From Aureibaculum luteum (lineage in GTDB: Bacteria; Bacteroidota; Bacteroidia; Flavobacteriales; Flavobacteriaceae): a DNA stretch of 64,000 nt. This document shows, piece after piece, positions 17,181-25,397 of this stretch. The position numbers and the translations under genes are program-made. The stretch is from positions 62,001-126,000 of the forward strand of contig NZ_QRGD01000010.1 of the NCBI RefSeq assembly GCF_003449015.1, in the 5' to 3' direction. The notes below the pieces were generated by a model. That model had not been told where the DNA came from. It searched no databases and was given only the letters and a program-made list of their open reading frames with translations. Within the stretch, counting starts at the first letter, position 1. Each line of letters opens with the position of its first letter.

Positions 17181-18620
17181 ATGAAAAAAATACTAATAGC
17201 CAATAGAGGAGAAATTGCCATCAGAATAATGCGTACAGCAAAAAAAATGGGTATTAAAACGGTTGCCATCTATTCAACTGCTGATAGAAACGCACCTCAT
17301 GTTAAGTTTGCTGATGAAGCCATTTGTGTTGGCGAGCCACCATCCAACGAATCATATCTTCGAGGTGACAGAATTATTGAAGTTGCCAAAACAGTTAATG
17401 TAGATGCGATTCATCCCGGTTATGGTTTTTTAAGTGAAAATGCTGACTTTGCAGAATTGTGCGAAAAAAATAATATCATTTTTATCGGTCCAAAATCTAA
17501 ATCAATTAAAATGATGGGCGATAAATTAGCGGCTAAAGCTGCGGTAAAAAATTACAATATTCCGATGGTTCCAGGAATAGAAAAAGCGGTGTCTGACCTT
17601 AAAGAAGCTATTGAAATTGCCAAAAAAATTGGATTCCCAATTCTAATAAAAGCCTCTGCAGGTGGCGGTGGAAAAGGTATGCGAGTAGTTGAACACGAAG
17701 AAGAATTAGAGTCTCAAATGCATCGTGCCATTAGCGAAGCTACCTCTGCTTTTGGAAATGGTGCAGTTTTTATTGAAAAATACATCAGTTCTCCTAAACA
17801 CATAGAGATTCAAATATTAGCAGACAGTCATGGGAATATTGCCCAGATGTTTGAACGTGAATGTAGCATACAACGCCGTCATCAAAAAGTGATCGAAGAG
17901 GCTCCATCACCTGCTTTAACCCCTGAACTTCGCGAAAAAATGGGACAAGCAGCTATCAATGTCGCCAAGGCTTGTGATTATTTAGGTGCAGGTACGGTAG
18001 AATTTTTGTTAGATACCGATCATAATTTCTACTTTTTGGAAATGAATACCAGATTGCAAGTAGAGCATCCGGTAACGGAATTCATAACTGATTTAGACTT
18101 GGTCGAATTGCAAATACGTATTGCACAAGGTGAGGAATTACCTTTTAAACAAAAAGACCTTAAAATTAAGGGACATGCTATAGAATTAAGAATTTATGCA
18201 GAAGATCCTTTAACTAATTTTTTACCTAGTGTAGGTAAATTAGAGATTTACAACGAACCTGTAGGTAAAAATATTAGGGTGGATAGTGGTTTTGAGCAAG
18301 GAATGGACATCCCCATTTATTATGATCCCATGTTGGCAAAATTAATTACGTACGGAAGTACCAGAGAAGAAGCCATTGATTTAATGTTAGAAGCTATTGA
18401 AGATTATCACATTGAAGGCGTGCAAACCACACTTTCTTTCGGAAAATTTGCCTGTAAAAATGAAGCTTTCCGTACTGGAAATTATGACACACATTTTGTA
18501 GAGAAATACTATTCACCTGAGTCTCTAATGAAAAGTTTAGAAGTGGATGCTAATATTGCTGCAATAATAGCCGTTAAAAAATATTTAGAAGATCAAAAAA
18601 CATTGAGATTACCAAACTAA
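17181..18620 (+). CDS. accC: biotin carboxylase subunit
   Basis: The 479-residue protein has the complete biotin carboxylase fold: [19 protein letters not shown] at the N-terminus, the ATP-grasp glycine-rich loop [28 protein letters not shown] and a C-terminal domain. It carboxylates biotin on the carrier protein using ATP and bicarbonate. It has no carrier or transferase domain, in keeping with the three-gene set. It ends 5 bp before the carboxyltransferase gene. Whether the holoenzyme uses acetyl-CoA or propionyl-CoA is set by the transferase. Confidence 0.93.
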   Translation: MKKILIANRGEIAIRIMRTAKKMGIKTVAIYSTADRNAPHVKFADEAICVGEPPSNESYLRGDRIIEVAKTVNVDAIHPGYGFLSENADFAELCEKNNIIFIGPKSKSIKMMGDKLAAKAAVKNYNIPMVPGIEKAVSDLKEAIEIAKKIGFPILIKASAGGGGKGMRVVEHEEELESQMHRAISEATSAFGNGAVFIEKYISSPKHIEIQILADSHGNIAQMFERECSIQRRHQKVIEEAPSPALTPELREKMGQAAINVAKACDYLGAGTVEFLLDTDHNFYFLEMNTRLQVEHPVTEFITDLDLVELQIRIAQGEELPFKQKDLKIKGHAIELRIYAEDPLTNFLPSVGKLEIYNEPVGKNIRVDSGFEQGMDIPIYYDPMLAKLITYGSTREEAIDLMLEAIEDYHIEGVQTTLSFGKFACKNEAFRTGNYDTHFVEKYYSPESLMKSLEVDANIAAIIAVKKYLEDQKTLRLPN

Positions 18621-18625
18621 CAATT

Positions 18626-20167
18626 ATGGATCCGAAAGCAAAAAAGTTAGAAGAAAAAATCGCAAAAGCCCATTTAGGTGGTGGTCAACAAAGAATTGAC
18701 AAACAGCATCACAAGAATAAATTAACAGCCAGAGAACGCATAACCTATCTGTTAGACGAAGGCTCATTTGAAGAAATGGGTTTGCTTGTAACTCATAGAA
18801 CGACCGATTTCGACATGGAAAAACAGCAGTTTTTAGGTGATGGTGTAATAACTGGCTATGGCACAATTGAAGGACGATTAATTTACATTTTCGCTCAAGA
18901 CTTTACTGTTTTTGGAGGTTCTTTATCTGAAACACACGCCGAAAAAATATGTAAAATAATGGATGCTGCTATAAAAGTTGGCGTGCCTTGTATTGGTTTA
19001 AATGATTCTGGTGGTGCCAGAATTCAAGAAGGAGTTCGTTCATTAGGTGGTTATGCAGATATATTTTATAGAAATGTACAAGCCTCTGGTGTCATTCCTC
19101 AAATTTCTGCTATTATGGGACCATGTGCAGGGGGAGCAGTTTATTCACCCGCAATGACAGACTTCACCTTAATGGTGGAAAACACAAGTTATATGTTTGT
19201 TACCGGACCTAACGTGGTAAAAACGGTAACTAATGAAGAAGTTACGGCTGAAGAATTAGGTGGAGCAACAACTCATTCTACAAAATCTGGCGTAACGCAC
19301 ATTACCTCAGCAAATGATATTACTTGTCTTGATGATATTAAAAAACTATTGAGCTATCTACCTCAAAACAATACGAAAACCACTAAAAGATTACCTTTTA
19401 CTTTAAAAGATGAAACTAGAGAAATACTAGAAGCAATAGTGCCTGATAACGCCAATAAACCCTATGACATGCATCACGTCATTTCTGGTATAATTGATAA
19501 TGATTCCTTTTATGAAATTCATAAAGACTATGCAGAAAACATCATCGTTGGCTTTGCTCGTTTAGGCGGAAGAAGTATTGGTATTATTGCAAATCAACCT
19601 TTATTTTTAGCAGGTGTATTAGATGTAAATAGCTCTAAAAAAGCAGCACGTTTTACTCGTTTTTGCGATTGTTTTAACATTCCTTTATTGGTGCTCGTAG
19701 ACGTTCCTGGGTTTTTACCGGGTACAGACCAAGAATGGAATGGTATTATTACCAATGGTGCAAAATTATTATATGCATTAAGTGAAGCTACCGTACCTAG
19801 AGTTACGTTAATCACAAGAAAAGCTTATGGAGGAGCTTACGATGTGATGAATTCGAAACACATTGGTGCAGATATGAATTTTGCCTGGCCAAGTGCTGAA
19901 ATTGCAGTTATGGGAGCTAAAGGTGCTAGTGAAATTATTTTTAAGAAAGAAATTCACGCAGCAGAAAACCCAGCAGAAAAATTAGCTGAGAAAGAATCTG
20001 AATATGCAGAAAAGTTTGCCAATCCTTACCGAGCTGCTGAACGCGGTTTTATCGATGAAGTGATTCAACCAAAAACAACGCGTAGAAAATTACTTAAAGC
20101 ATTTAGTATGCTCGAAGATAAAGAGGTTATTAAACCAAATAGAAAGCACGGAAATATACCTTTGTAA
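18626..20167 (+). CDS. acyl-CoA carboxylase carboxyltransferase (propionyl-CoA type)
   Basis: The 513-residue subunit has crotonase-like N and C halves typical of PccB/MmdA, with [13 protein letters not shown] and the [15 protein letters not shown] region. Length and single-chain organisation fit propionyl-CoA or methylmalonyl-type transferases rather than split AccA/AccD. It transfers CO2 from carboxybiotin to acyl-CoA, leading propionate-derived carbon to methylmalonyl-CoA. A substrate of methylmalonyl-CoA decarboxylation type cannot be excluded, but the neighbouring biotin carboxylase argues for ATP-dependent carboxylation. Confidence 0.9.
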   Translation: MDPKAKKLEEKIAKAHLGGGQQRIDKQHHKNKLTARERITYLLDEGSFEEMGLLVTHRTTDFDMEKQQFLGDGVITGYGTIEGRLIYIFAQDFTVFGGSLSETHAEKICKIMDAAIKVGVPCIGLNDSGGARIQEGVRSLGGYADIFYRNVQASGVIPQISAIMGPCAGGAVYSPAMTDFTLMVENTSYMFVTGPNVVKTVTNEEVTAEELGGATTHSTKSGVTHITSANDITCLDDIKKLLSYLPQNNTKTTKRLPFTLKDETREILEAIVPDNANKPYDMHHVISGIIDNDSFYEIHKDYAENIIVGFARLGGRSIGIIANQPLFLAGVLDVNSSKKAARFTRFCDCFNIPLLVLVDVPGFLPGTDQEWNGIITNGAKLLYALSEATVPRVTLITRKAYGGAYDVMNSKHIGADMNFAWPSAEIAVMGAKGASEIIFKKEIHAAENPAEKLAEKESEYAEKFANPYRAAERGFIDEVIQPKTTRRKLLKAFSMLEDKEVIKPNRKHGNIPL

Positions 20168-20180
20168 ATAAGTTTAAGGA

Positions 20181-20337
20181 GATCTGAAATGACTCTAATA
20201 TATTCTTTTGTCAGTTCACATGATGCTCCGTAAAAGTTTTTTTTATGAATTGAAACGTTGTGCATCGTATCGAGAAACTGTTCTCGATACACCACGCCCA
20301 AAAGCGTGGCACTCGAACTGACATAGATCTTCAGATC
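20181..20337. repeat. REP-like nested palindrome element
   Basis: The gap between the convergent carboxyltransferase and ABC-F genes holds nested inverted repeats. The outermost is GATCTGAA (20181-20188) with TTCAGATC (20330-20337). Inside it is TGTCAGTTC (20209-20217) with GAACTGACA (20315-20323). Within that are two tight hairpins: GTATCGAGAA/TTCTCGATAC (20267-20290) and CCACGC/GCGTGG (20292-20309). Elements of this look (GTCAGTTCGAGTG plus TATCGAGAAC) are dispersed in many flavobacterial genomes. It may also terminate both genes. Confidence 0.65.
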
Positions 20338-20342
20338 AAACA

Positions 20343-22259
20343 CTACCCTTCCAACACTTCATGCAAATTTTCCCAATCTTGCATTAAGGTATTTATTTTA
20401 TCTTTTTTAGCTTGATATTTTTTAAAGAAATCAGGTTGACCAGTAACTTTTTCATATTGTGCTTCATCAGCTAATTTTTTATCTATTTGAGCCACCTCTC
20501 TTTCTAAATCTGCAATTTCAGTCTCAATTTTAGATAGTTTATTTAAAGTTCTTTTTACCTCTTTCTCTTTTTCATAATCATCTTTAGAGTCATTGGCTGA
20601 AGTTTTAGCAACTTTTGCAACCTTAGTTCTCTTTTCAACTTCACGTAAATTCTCTAGGTTATGTTCCTCTAAATAATAATCAATATCACCTAAGTATTCT
20701 CTAATTTTACTGTCTTTAAACTCAAAAACTGTTTTGGTTAACCCTTGTAAGAAATCTCTATCGTGAGATACAATTATCAAGGTACCTTCAAAATTAAAAA
20801 GAGCTTGCTTCAATACATTTTTTGAAGCAATATCTAAGTGATTGGTAGGCTCATCCATCACCAATACATTAAATGGAGAAAGTAACATTTTACATAAAGC
20901 CAAACGGTTACGCTCACCCCCCGAAAGTACTTTCACTTTCTTTTCTACATCATCACCTCCAAACAAAAAACCTCCTAACATATCTCGCACTTTCACACGA
21001 TTACCATCATTAGAAGCATCTTCCATGGTTTGCAAAACTGTTTTTTCACCATCAAGATATTCCGCTTGGTTTTGAGCAAAATACCCAATCTGTACGTTAT
21101 GCCCTAATTTCAAATCGCCTTCATAAGGAATCTCACCAACAATCATCTTAGCCAAAGTAGATTTCCCTTGACCGTTTTGACCTACAAAAGCAATCTTACT
21201 ATTCCGTTCTATTAATAAATTTACATTGTTCAACACTTGGTTATCCCCATAGTTCTTAGCTACATTTTTAGCTTCAACAACTATTTTCCCTGGCTGAACA
21301 GACATTGGAAAACGTACTTTCATTACCGAATTATCATCAGCATCAACTTCAATTCGTTCAACTTTATTCAGTTTTTTAATTAAAGATTGAGCCATAGTCG
21401 CTTTACTGGCTTTTGCTCTAAACTTTTCAATGAGTTGTTCTGTACGTTGTATTTCTTTTTCTTGATTCTTTTGTGTCTGTAATTGCTTTTCTTTTAACTC
21501 TTTACGCTGCACCAAATATTTAGAATACGGATATTTATAATCATAAATCTTACCCATTGAAATTTCAATGGTACGATTGGTCACATTGTCCAAAAACATC
21601 TTATCATGCGATACTAACATAATAGCACCTGGATAACTACTTAAAAACTCTTCTAACCAAATAATAGATTCAATATCTAAGTGATTGGTAGGCTCATCCA
21701 GTAATAAGATATCATTATTTTGTAATAATAACTTCGCCAATTCAATCCGCATACGCCATCCACCAGAAAAAGTATCGGTTAACTTATTAAAATCTTCACG
21801 TTTAAAACCTAGACCTTGTAAAATTTTCTCGGTTTCTCCTTGATAATTATATCCGCCAATCAATTCAAAACGATGTGTTAAATCACTTAAATCGACCATT
21901 ATTTGATGATAACCCTCACTTTCATAATCGGTTCTTTCTACCAAAGCTACATTTACTTCTTCAAGTTTTTTTTCAACTTCTTTAATTTCAGTAAATGCCT
22001 GATATGCTTCCTCTAAGACTGATCTACCTTGTATAAAGTCAATATCCTGCTTTAGAAAACCAATCCGTAGATTCTTTTCCAACGCCAATGTGCCTTTATC
22101 AAATTCTTGTTCTTTAGAAATAATCTTCAACAGCGTAGATTTCCCTGCTCCGTTTTTACCAACTAGTCCTACTCTATCTCCACCTACTAACTTAAAAGTT
22201 ATACCTGAAAACAAATCTTCTCCTGCAAAGGAAACAGTAATATTATGTGCGTTAAGCAT
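20343..22259 (-). CDS. ABC-F family ATPase
   Basis: The 638-residue protein has two ATP-binding cassettes with Walker A GKNGAGKST and GQNGQGKST, signature SGGWRMR and SGGERNRL, and Walker B LLLDEPTNHLD and LVMDEPTNHLD. There are no membrane segments. A linker near residues 245-310 and a C-terminal coiled coil (about 560-635) match Uup/YdiF/YheS-like ABC-F proteins, which act on ribosomes. Some family members give antibiotic resistance, but nothing here identifies one. The gene is convergent with the carboxylase operon. Confidence 0.92.
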   Translation of the reverse strand: MLNAHNITVSFAGEDLFSGITFKLVGGDRVGLVGKNGAGKSTLLKIISKEQEFDKGTLALEKNLRIGFLKQDIDFIQGRSVLEEAYQAFTEIKEVEKKLEEVNVALVERTDYESEGYHQIMVDLSDLTHRFELIGGYNYQGETEKILQGLGFKREDFNKLTDTFSGGWRMRIELAKLLLQNNDILLLDEPTNHLDIESIIWLEEFLSSYPGAIMLVSHDKMFLDNVTNRTIEISMGKIYDYKYPYSKYLVQRKELKEKQLQTQKNQEKEIQRTEQLIEKFRAKASKATMAQSLIKKLNKVERIEVDADDNSVMKVRFPMSVQPGKIVVEAKNVAKNYGDNQVLNNVNLLIERNSKIAFVGQNGQGKSTLAKMIVGEIPYEGDLKLGHNVQIGYFAQNQAEYLDGEKTVLQTMEDASNDGNRVKVRDMLGGFLFGGDDVEKKVKVLSGGERNRLALCKMLLSPFNVLVMDEPTNHLDIASKNVLKQALFNFEGTLIIVSHDRDFLQGLTKTVFEFKDSKIREYLGDIDYYLEEHNLENLREVEKRTKVAKVAKTSANDSKDDYEKEKEVKRTLNKLSKIETEIADLEREVAQIDKKLADEAQYEKVTGQPDFFKKYQAKKDKINTLMQDWENLHEVLEG

Positions 22260-22327
22260 CTTTTGTTACAATTATGAATTTATATTATTTTACATTTGCA
22301 AAAGTATCATTTATTTTCACAATACAT

Positions 22328-22720
22328 ATGTTTAAAAAAGGAACAAAAATTTATAGCATTTTTAATAATAAATGTCCCAAATGTAATGAAGGTGCATTTT
22401 TTGAAGATAATAACCCTTTACATTTAAAAAAGGTACTAAAAATGAATGAGCATTGCCCAAATTGTAATTTTAAATACGAAATTGAGCCCTCTTTTTTCTT
22501 TGGTGCAATGTATGTCTCTTATGGACTTACCGTAGCGTGTGCTATCATTACTTTTATTATTCTGCACCTTACGGGTCTAGATTTAATGACTATTTTTATA
22601 ACAATTTTCGTACTACTCGTACTTTTCACGCCTTTTACCTTACGATTCGCAAGATTAATTTATGCTAATATTTTTATCCATTATGATAAAAATTATAAAA
22701 CAATAAAAAAGCCTAAGTAA
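22328..22720 (+). CDS. DUF983 family membrane protein
   Basis: About 130 residues from the ATG at 22328, which gives the usual DUF983 N-terminus (MFKKGTKIYSIFNNKCPKC). An ATG at 22274 would add 18 residues not typical of the family and lies close to the divergent gene. It has two CxxC pairs (Cys16/Cys19 and Cys43/Cys46) that may bind zinc, followed by two membrane helices after PSFFFGAMYVSYG. Function of the family is unknown. Confidence 0.85.
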   Translation: MFKKGTKIYSIFNNKCPKCNEGAFFEDNNPLHLKKVLKMNEHCPNCNFKYEIEPSFFFGAMYVSYGLTVACAIITFIILHLTGLDLMTIFITIFVLLVLFTPFTLRFARLIYANIFIHYDKNYKTIKKPK

Positions 22721-22738
22721 ATGAATACTTAGACTTTT
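22707..22738. terminator. bidirectional terminator between DUF983 and DUF1343 genes
   Basis: Inverted repeat AAAAGCCTAAGTA (22707-22719) and TACTTAGACTTTT (22726-22738) with one mismatch that is a G-U wobble in the minus-strand transcript. It overlaps the DUF983 stop codon and lies 9 bp beyond the DUF1343 stop. Confidence 0.65.
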
Positions 22739-22746
22739 AAAGACTG

Positions 22747-23931
22747 TTAATATATTTTTATAGAATTAAACTGCTGTTTATAGTTCTCTAAATTTTCGAA
22801 AGAGTTGAGAACGTCGAGTGATTCATTATTTACGACCCAATTTCTTAATTTATCAGATCCATTAATAATATCTATCGGCTTACGTGTATAGTCGTACTCG
22901 TAAGGTGGCTGTTTCCATTCAAAATCATCCCCTAAATAATGATATAGTTCTCGCATTAAGAATTGTCCAACACGCCAAGGTTGAAAGGTGTTTTTGTCAG
23001 TAATATGAATTTGAAACCCACCACAAACTTTATCCGCTTGCTTTTGAAAAGTTGGTAAAAAAGTAATAGGTCTTAAGGCAACTCCTTTTAATTTTGATTC
23101 TTTTAAACTATTTGACAAGTGATTTTTATAAAAAGAATACGGTTCAATTTTTGGATGCCCAACAATCTCCAAAGACTGCGTCGTTCCACGACCTTCACTA
23201 AGCATTGTTCCTTCAAAAAGAACTGTTGCTGGAAAAGTAAATGCACTTGTTGCACGCGGTAAATTAGGAGACGGTAAAAGCCATGGCAATTGTGTATCTT
23301 CAAAAAACATTTCTCTTTCCCAGTTATTCATTTTTATAACAGAAACATTGGCTTTCTTTTTCACCCAAAATTCCTGATGCATTAGAGCTACTTCACCAAT
23401 CGTCATTCCGTGTCTTACAGGAATTGGATGTCTACCAATGAAAGATTCATATTCCATATCTAGTATATTTCCTTCAAGATCAACCCCATTAATAGGATTG
23501 GGTCTATCTAGAATAATAATTTCGATATCTTTATCTGCACATTTTTCCAAAAGATAGGTTAAGGTATAAATGTAGGTGTACATTCTACAACCAACATCTT
23601 GTAAATCAACAAACAAATGATCAATCCCTTCTAACATTTCATCAGAAGGTATTCTCGTTTCTGAATACAATGAGTATACAGGAATATTGAAATAAGAATG
23701 AATAAAGTGATCGGTTTCAATCATATTATCTTGAACATCTGTAGAAAAACCATGCTGTGGACCAAATAATTTTATAAACCTTGAATCAAAAATTTCTTTA
23801 AAAGCAACTGCGGCTGGTGTATATTCTGAATCTATTGAAGCATTATGGCATAATAGAGCCACATTACCTTTATATTTTTGTTGAAGGGTTTTATCCTTGA
23901 TTAAAACATCAAGACCTGTTTGTACTTTCAT
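22747..23931 (-). CDS. DUF1343 protein, NamZ-like, no signal peptide
   Basis: The 394-residue protein matches DUF1343 (NamZ exo-beta-N-acetylmuramidase family): VDLQDVGCRMYTY, LDRPNPINGV, PSPNLP and EGRGTTQSLEIVG. NamZ enzymes trim MurNAc from peptidoglycan fragments. There is no signal peptide at the start (MKVQTGLDVLIKD), so this copy is probably cytoplasmic or part of recycling. Where many members have PEHG, this sequence has PQHG (LFGPQHGF). A glutamate there is thought to be catalytic in NamZ, so activity is uncertain. It is separated from the SusD gene by a hairpin. Confidence 0.85.
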   Translation of the reverse strand: MKVQTGLDVLIKDKTLQQKYKGNVALLCHNASIDSEYTPAAVAFKEIFDSRFIKLFGPQHGFSTDVQDNMIETDHFIHSYFNIPVYSLYSETRIPSDEMLEGIDHLFVDLQDVGCRMYTYIYTLTYLLEKCADKDIEIIILDRPNPINGVDLEGNILDMEYESFIGRHPIPVRHGMTIGEVALMHQEFWVKKKANVSVIKMNNWEREMFFEDTQLPWLLPSPNLPRATSAFTFPATVLFEGTMLSEGRGTTQSLEIVGHPKIEPYSFYKNHLSNSLKESKLKGVALRPITFLPTFQKQADKVCGGFQIHITDKNTFQPWRVGQFLMRELYHYLGDDFEWKQPPYEYDYTRKPIDIINGSDKLRNWVVNNESLDVLNSFENLENYKQQFNSIKIY

Positions 23932-23968
23932 TATAATTTGGGGTTAAATTTTATTTACAATTAAAAAT

Positions 23969-24010
23969 ATGCGTATTTAAAGTCATCTAAGATAATCTTT
24001 AAATACGCAT
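23969..24010 (-). terminator. terminator downstream of the SusC/SusD pair
   Basis: Perfect 14-bp inverted repeat ATGCGTATTTAAAG (23969-23982) and CTTTAAATACGCAT (23997-24010), starting 23 bp past the SusD-like stop on the minus strand. It isolates the DUF1343 gene from the SusC/SusD unit. Confidence 0.75.
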
Positions 24011-24032
24011 AAAATTTATTTAATTATTAATT

Positions 24033-25379
24033 TTAAATAGCCGGATCAGCTGGCGTATTTGGGTTATTTTCTCTTTCCGTAGTTGGATAAGGGTAAAAAT
24101 TCCTATTCCTTTCGTTAGTCGTATTTGCTGCCGTAGGAACAGCAAAATCTGGATGAAACCTTCTACTATCTTCGAATCGCATACCACTTAAAAACATCTC
24201 AATACTTCTATTTTTATAAATTTCTTCTAAAATATCCGACTGACTTGCTGTATTACCAGACCATGCTGCAAGATTTGCATTAACCCCTAAAGGATCATTG
24301 CTTTTTTGCCGTACCAAATTTAACTGGGTAACTGCATCTGTTAATAGGTTTTGACGTGCATAAGCTTCTGCCTTATTTAACATCATTTCACCTGGAAGAT
24401 AAATTGGAATAGGTGATGTACTAGACCCAAAAAACCCAAGCATCTCACTTAGTGGTTGTCCACCTGCATCAGCGTTTGCATTACCAGCATCAGCCCCCAA
24501 ATAAAAACTGGTACGACCATCATTGGCTTCTGGAATATATGCTCCTAGTAAACCGAAATTTGATTGTGGATTTAAATCAGCAGAATTTACCGTTCTATTC
24601 CAGATTGGATTTTGATTATTAGCGTCATAAACCCATATAGAACTAATAGAACTGCTTGAATTTATTACCGCATCAGCTGCAGCTATTGCTTCGGTATAGT
24701 TTCCCGCAATTAATTGATATCTTGACAAAAATGCATTCACCGTTTTTTCTAAATCCAAATCAGCCCAAAGTACAGTAGATTTAAAATCGTCTGATATTGG
24801 TGAATCTGACATGCCATCACGTGCTTCTTTTAATAAAGAAATACATTCCGCTAAAACAGAAGTTCTATCACTAAACGGAGCAGCTCCATCTGCTTGGTTG
24901 TCTATTGGAGCCTGTTCAAACATTTGAATCATATTACCTAAACACATTGCCTTAAATAAATTTCCATAAGCAATTAATCCACTTCGTGTTCCATCAGTTA
25001 ACTCAACACTACTAGTACCTTCTATTAATGATTCTGCCATACCTTTAGCCCTTAGAAGGTTCACCCACGGATTTGTAATACCTCCACTTTCTCCCGGCAA
25101 CTCTGCACCACCTTTTGCTAATTCATTAATATTTAAAAAAGTGTTCGTTACACCTAGTTCTCTGGTTGTAATTCCAGGAGCTTCAATGACCTGTCTCAAT
25201 GCGGTTGTAGAATAATATTGTCTTATCCCAATACCTAAAGCAAAAAGCCCTTCTTTAGTTCCTAATACAACCTCTTCCGTTGGATTATTTGGATTTTCAA
25301 ATTCAGTTTCGCATCCAGTAAATAAGCAACTGGTTATAAGCAAAACAACTATAAATTTATATGTATTTAAATTTTTCAT
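24033..25379 (-). CDS. SusD/RagB-family outer-membrane lipoprotein
   Basis: The 448-residue protein has a lipoprotein signal with lipidated Cys23 (CLFTGCETEF) and the SusD-like helical repeat region, with NKAEAYARQNL and the C-terminal RFEDSRRFHPDF. SusD proteins cap SusC channels and capture glycans, peptides or other nutrients at the surface. The gene lies 18 bp after susC on the same strand. No carbohydrate-active enzyme or protease gene is beside it, so the ligand cannot be named; non-glycan substrates are possible. Confidence 0.92.
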   Translation of the reverse strand: MKNLNTYKFIVVLLITSCLFTGCETEFENPNNPTEEVVLGTKEGLFALGIGIRQYYSTTALRQVIEAPGITTRELGVTNTFLNINELAKGGAELPGESGGITNPWVNLLRAKGMAESLIEGTSSVELTDGTRSGLIAYGNLFKAMCLGNMIQMFEQAPIDNQADGAAPFSDRTSVLAECISLLKEARDGMSDSPISDDFKSTVLWADLDLEKTVNAFLSRYQLIAGNYTEAIAAADAVINSSSSISSIWVYDANNQNPIWNRTVNSADLNPQSNFGLLGAYIPEANDGRTSFYLGADAGNANADAGGQPLSEMLGFFGSSTSPIPIYLPGEMMLNKAEAYARQNLLTDAVTQLNLVRQKSNDPLGVNANLAAWSGNTASQSDILEEIYKNRSIEMFLSGMRFEDSRRFHPDFAVPTAANTTNERNRNFYPYPTTERENNPNTPADPAI

Positions 25380-25397
25380 TTTTTTTTATTTTTAAAC

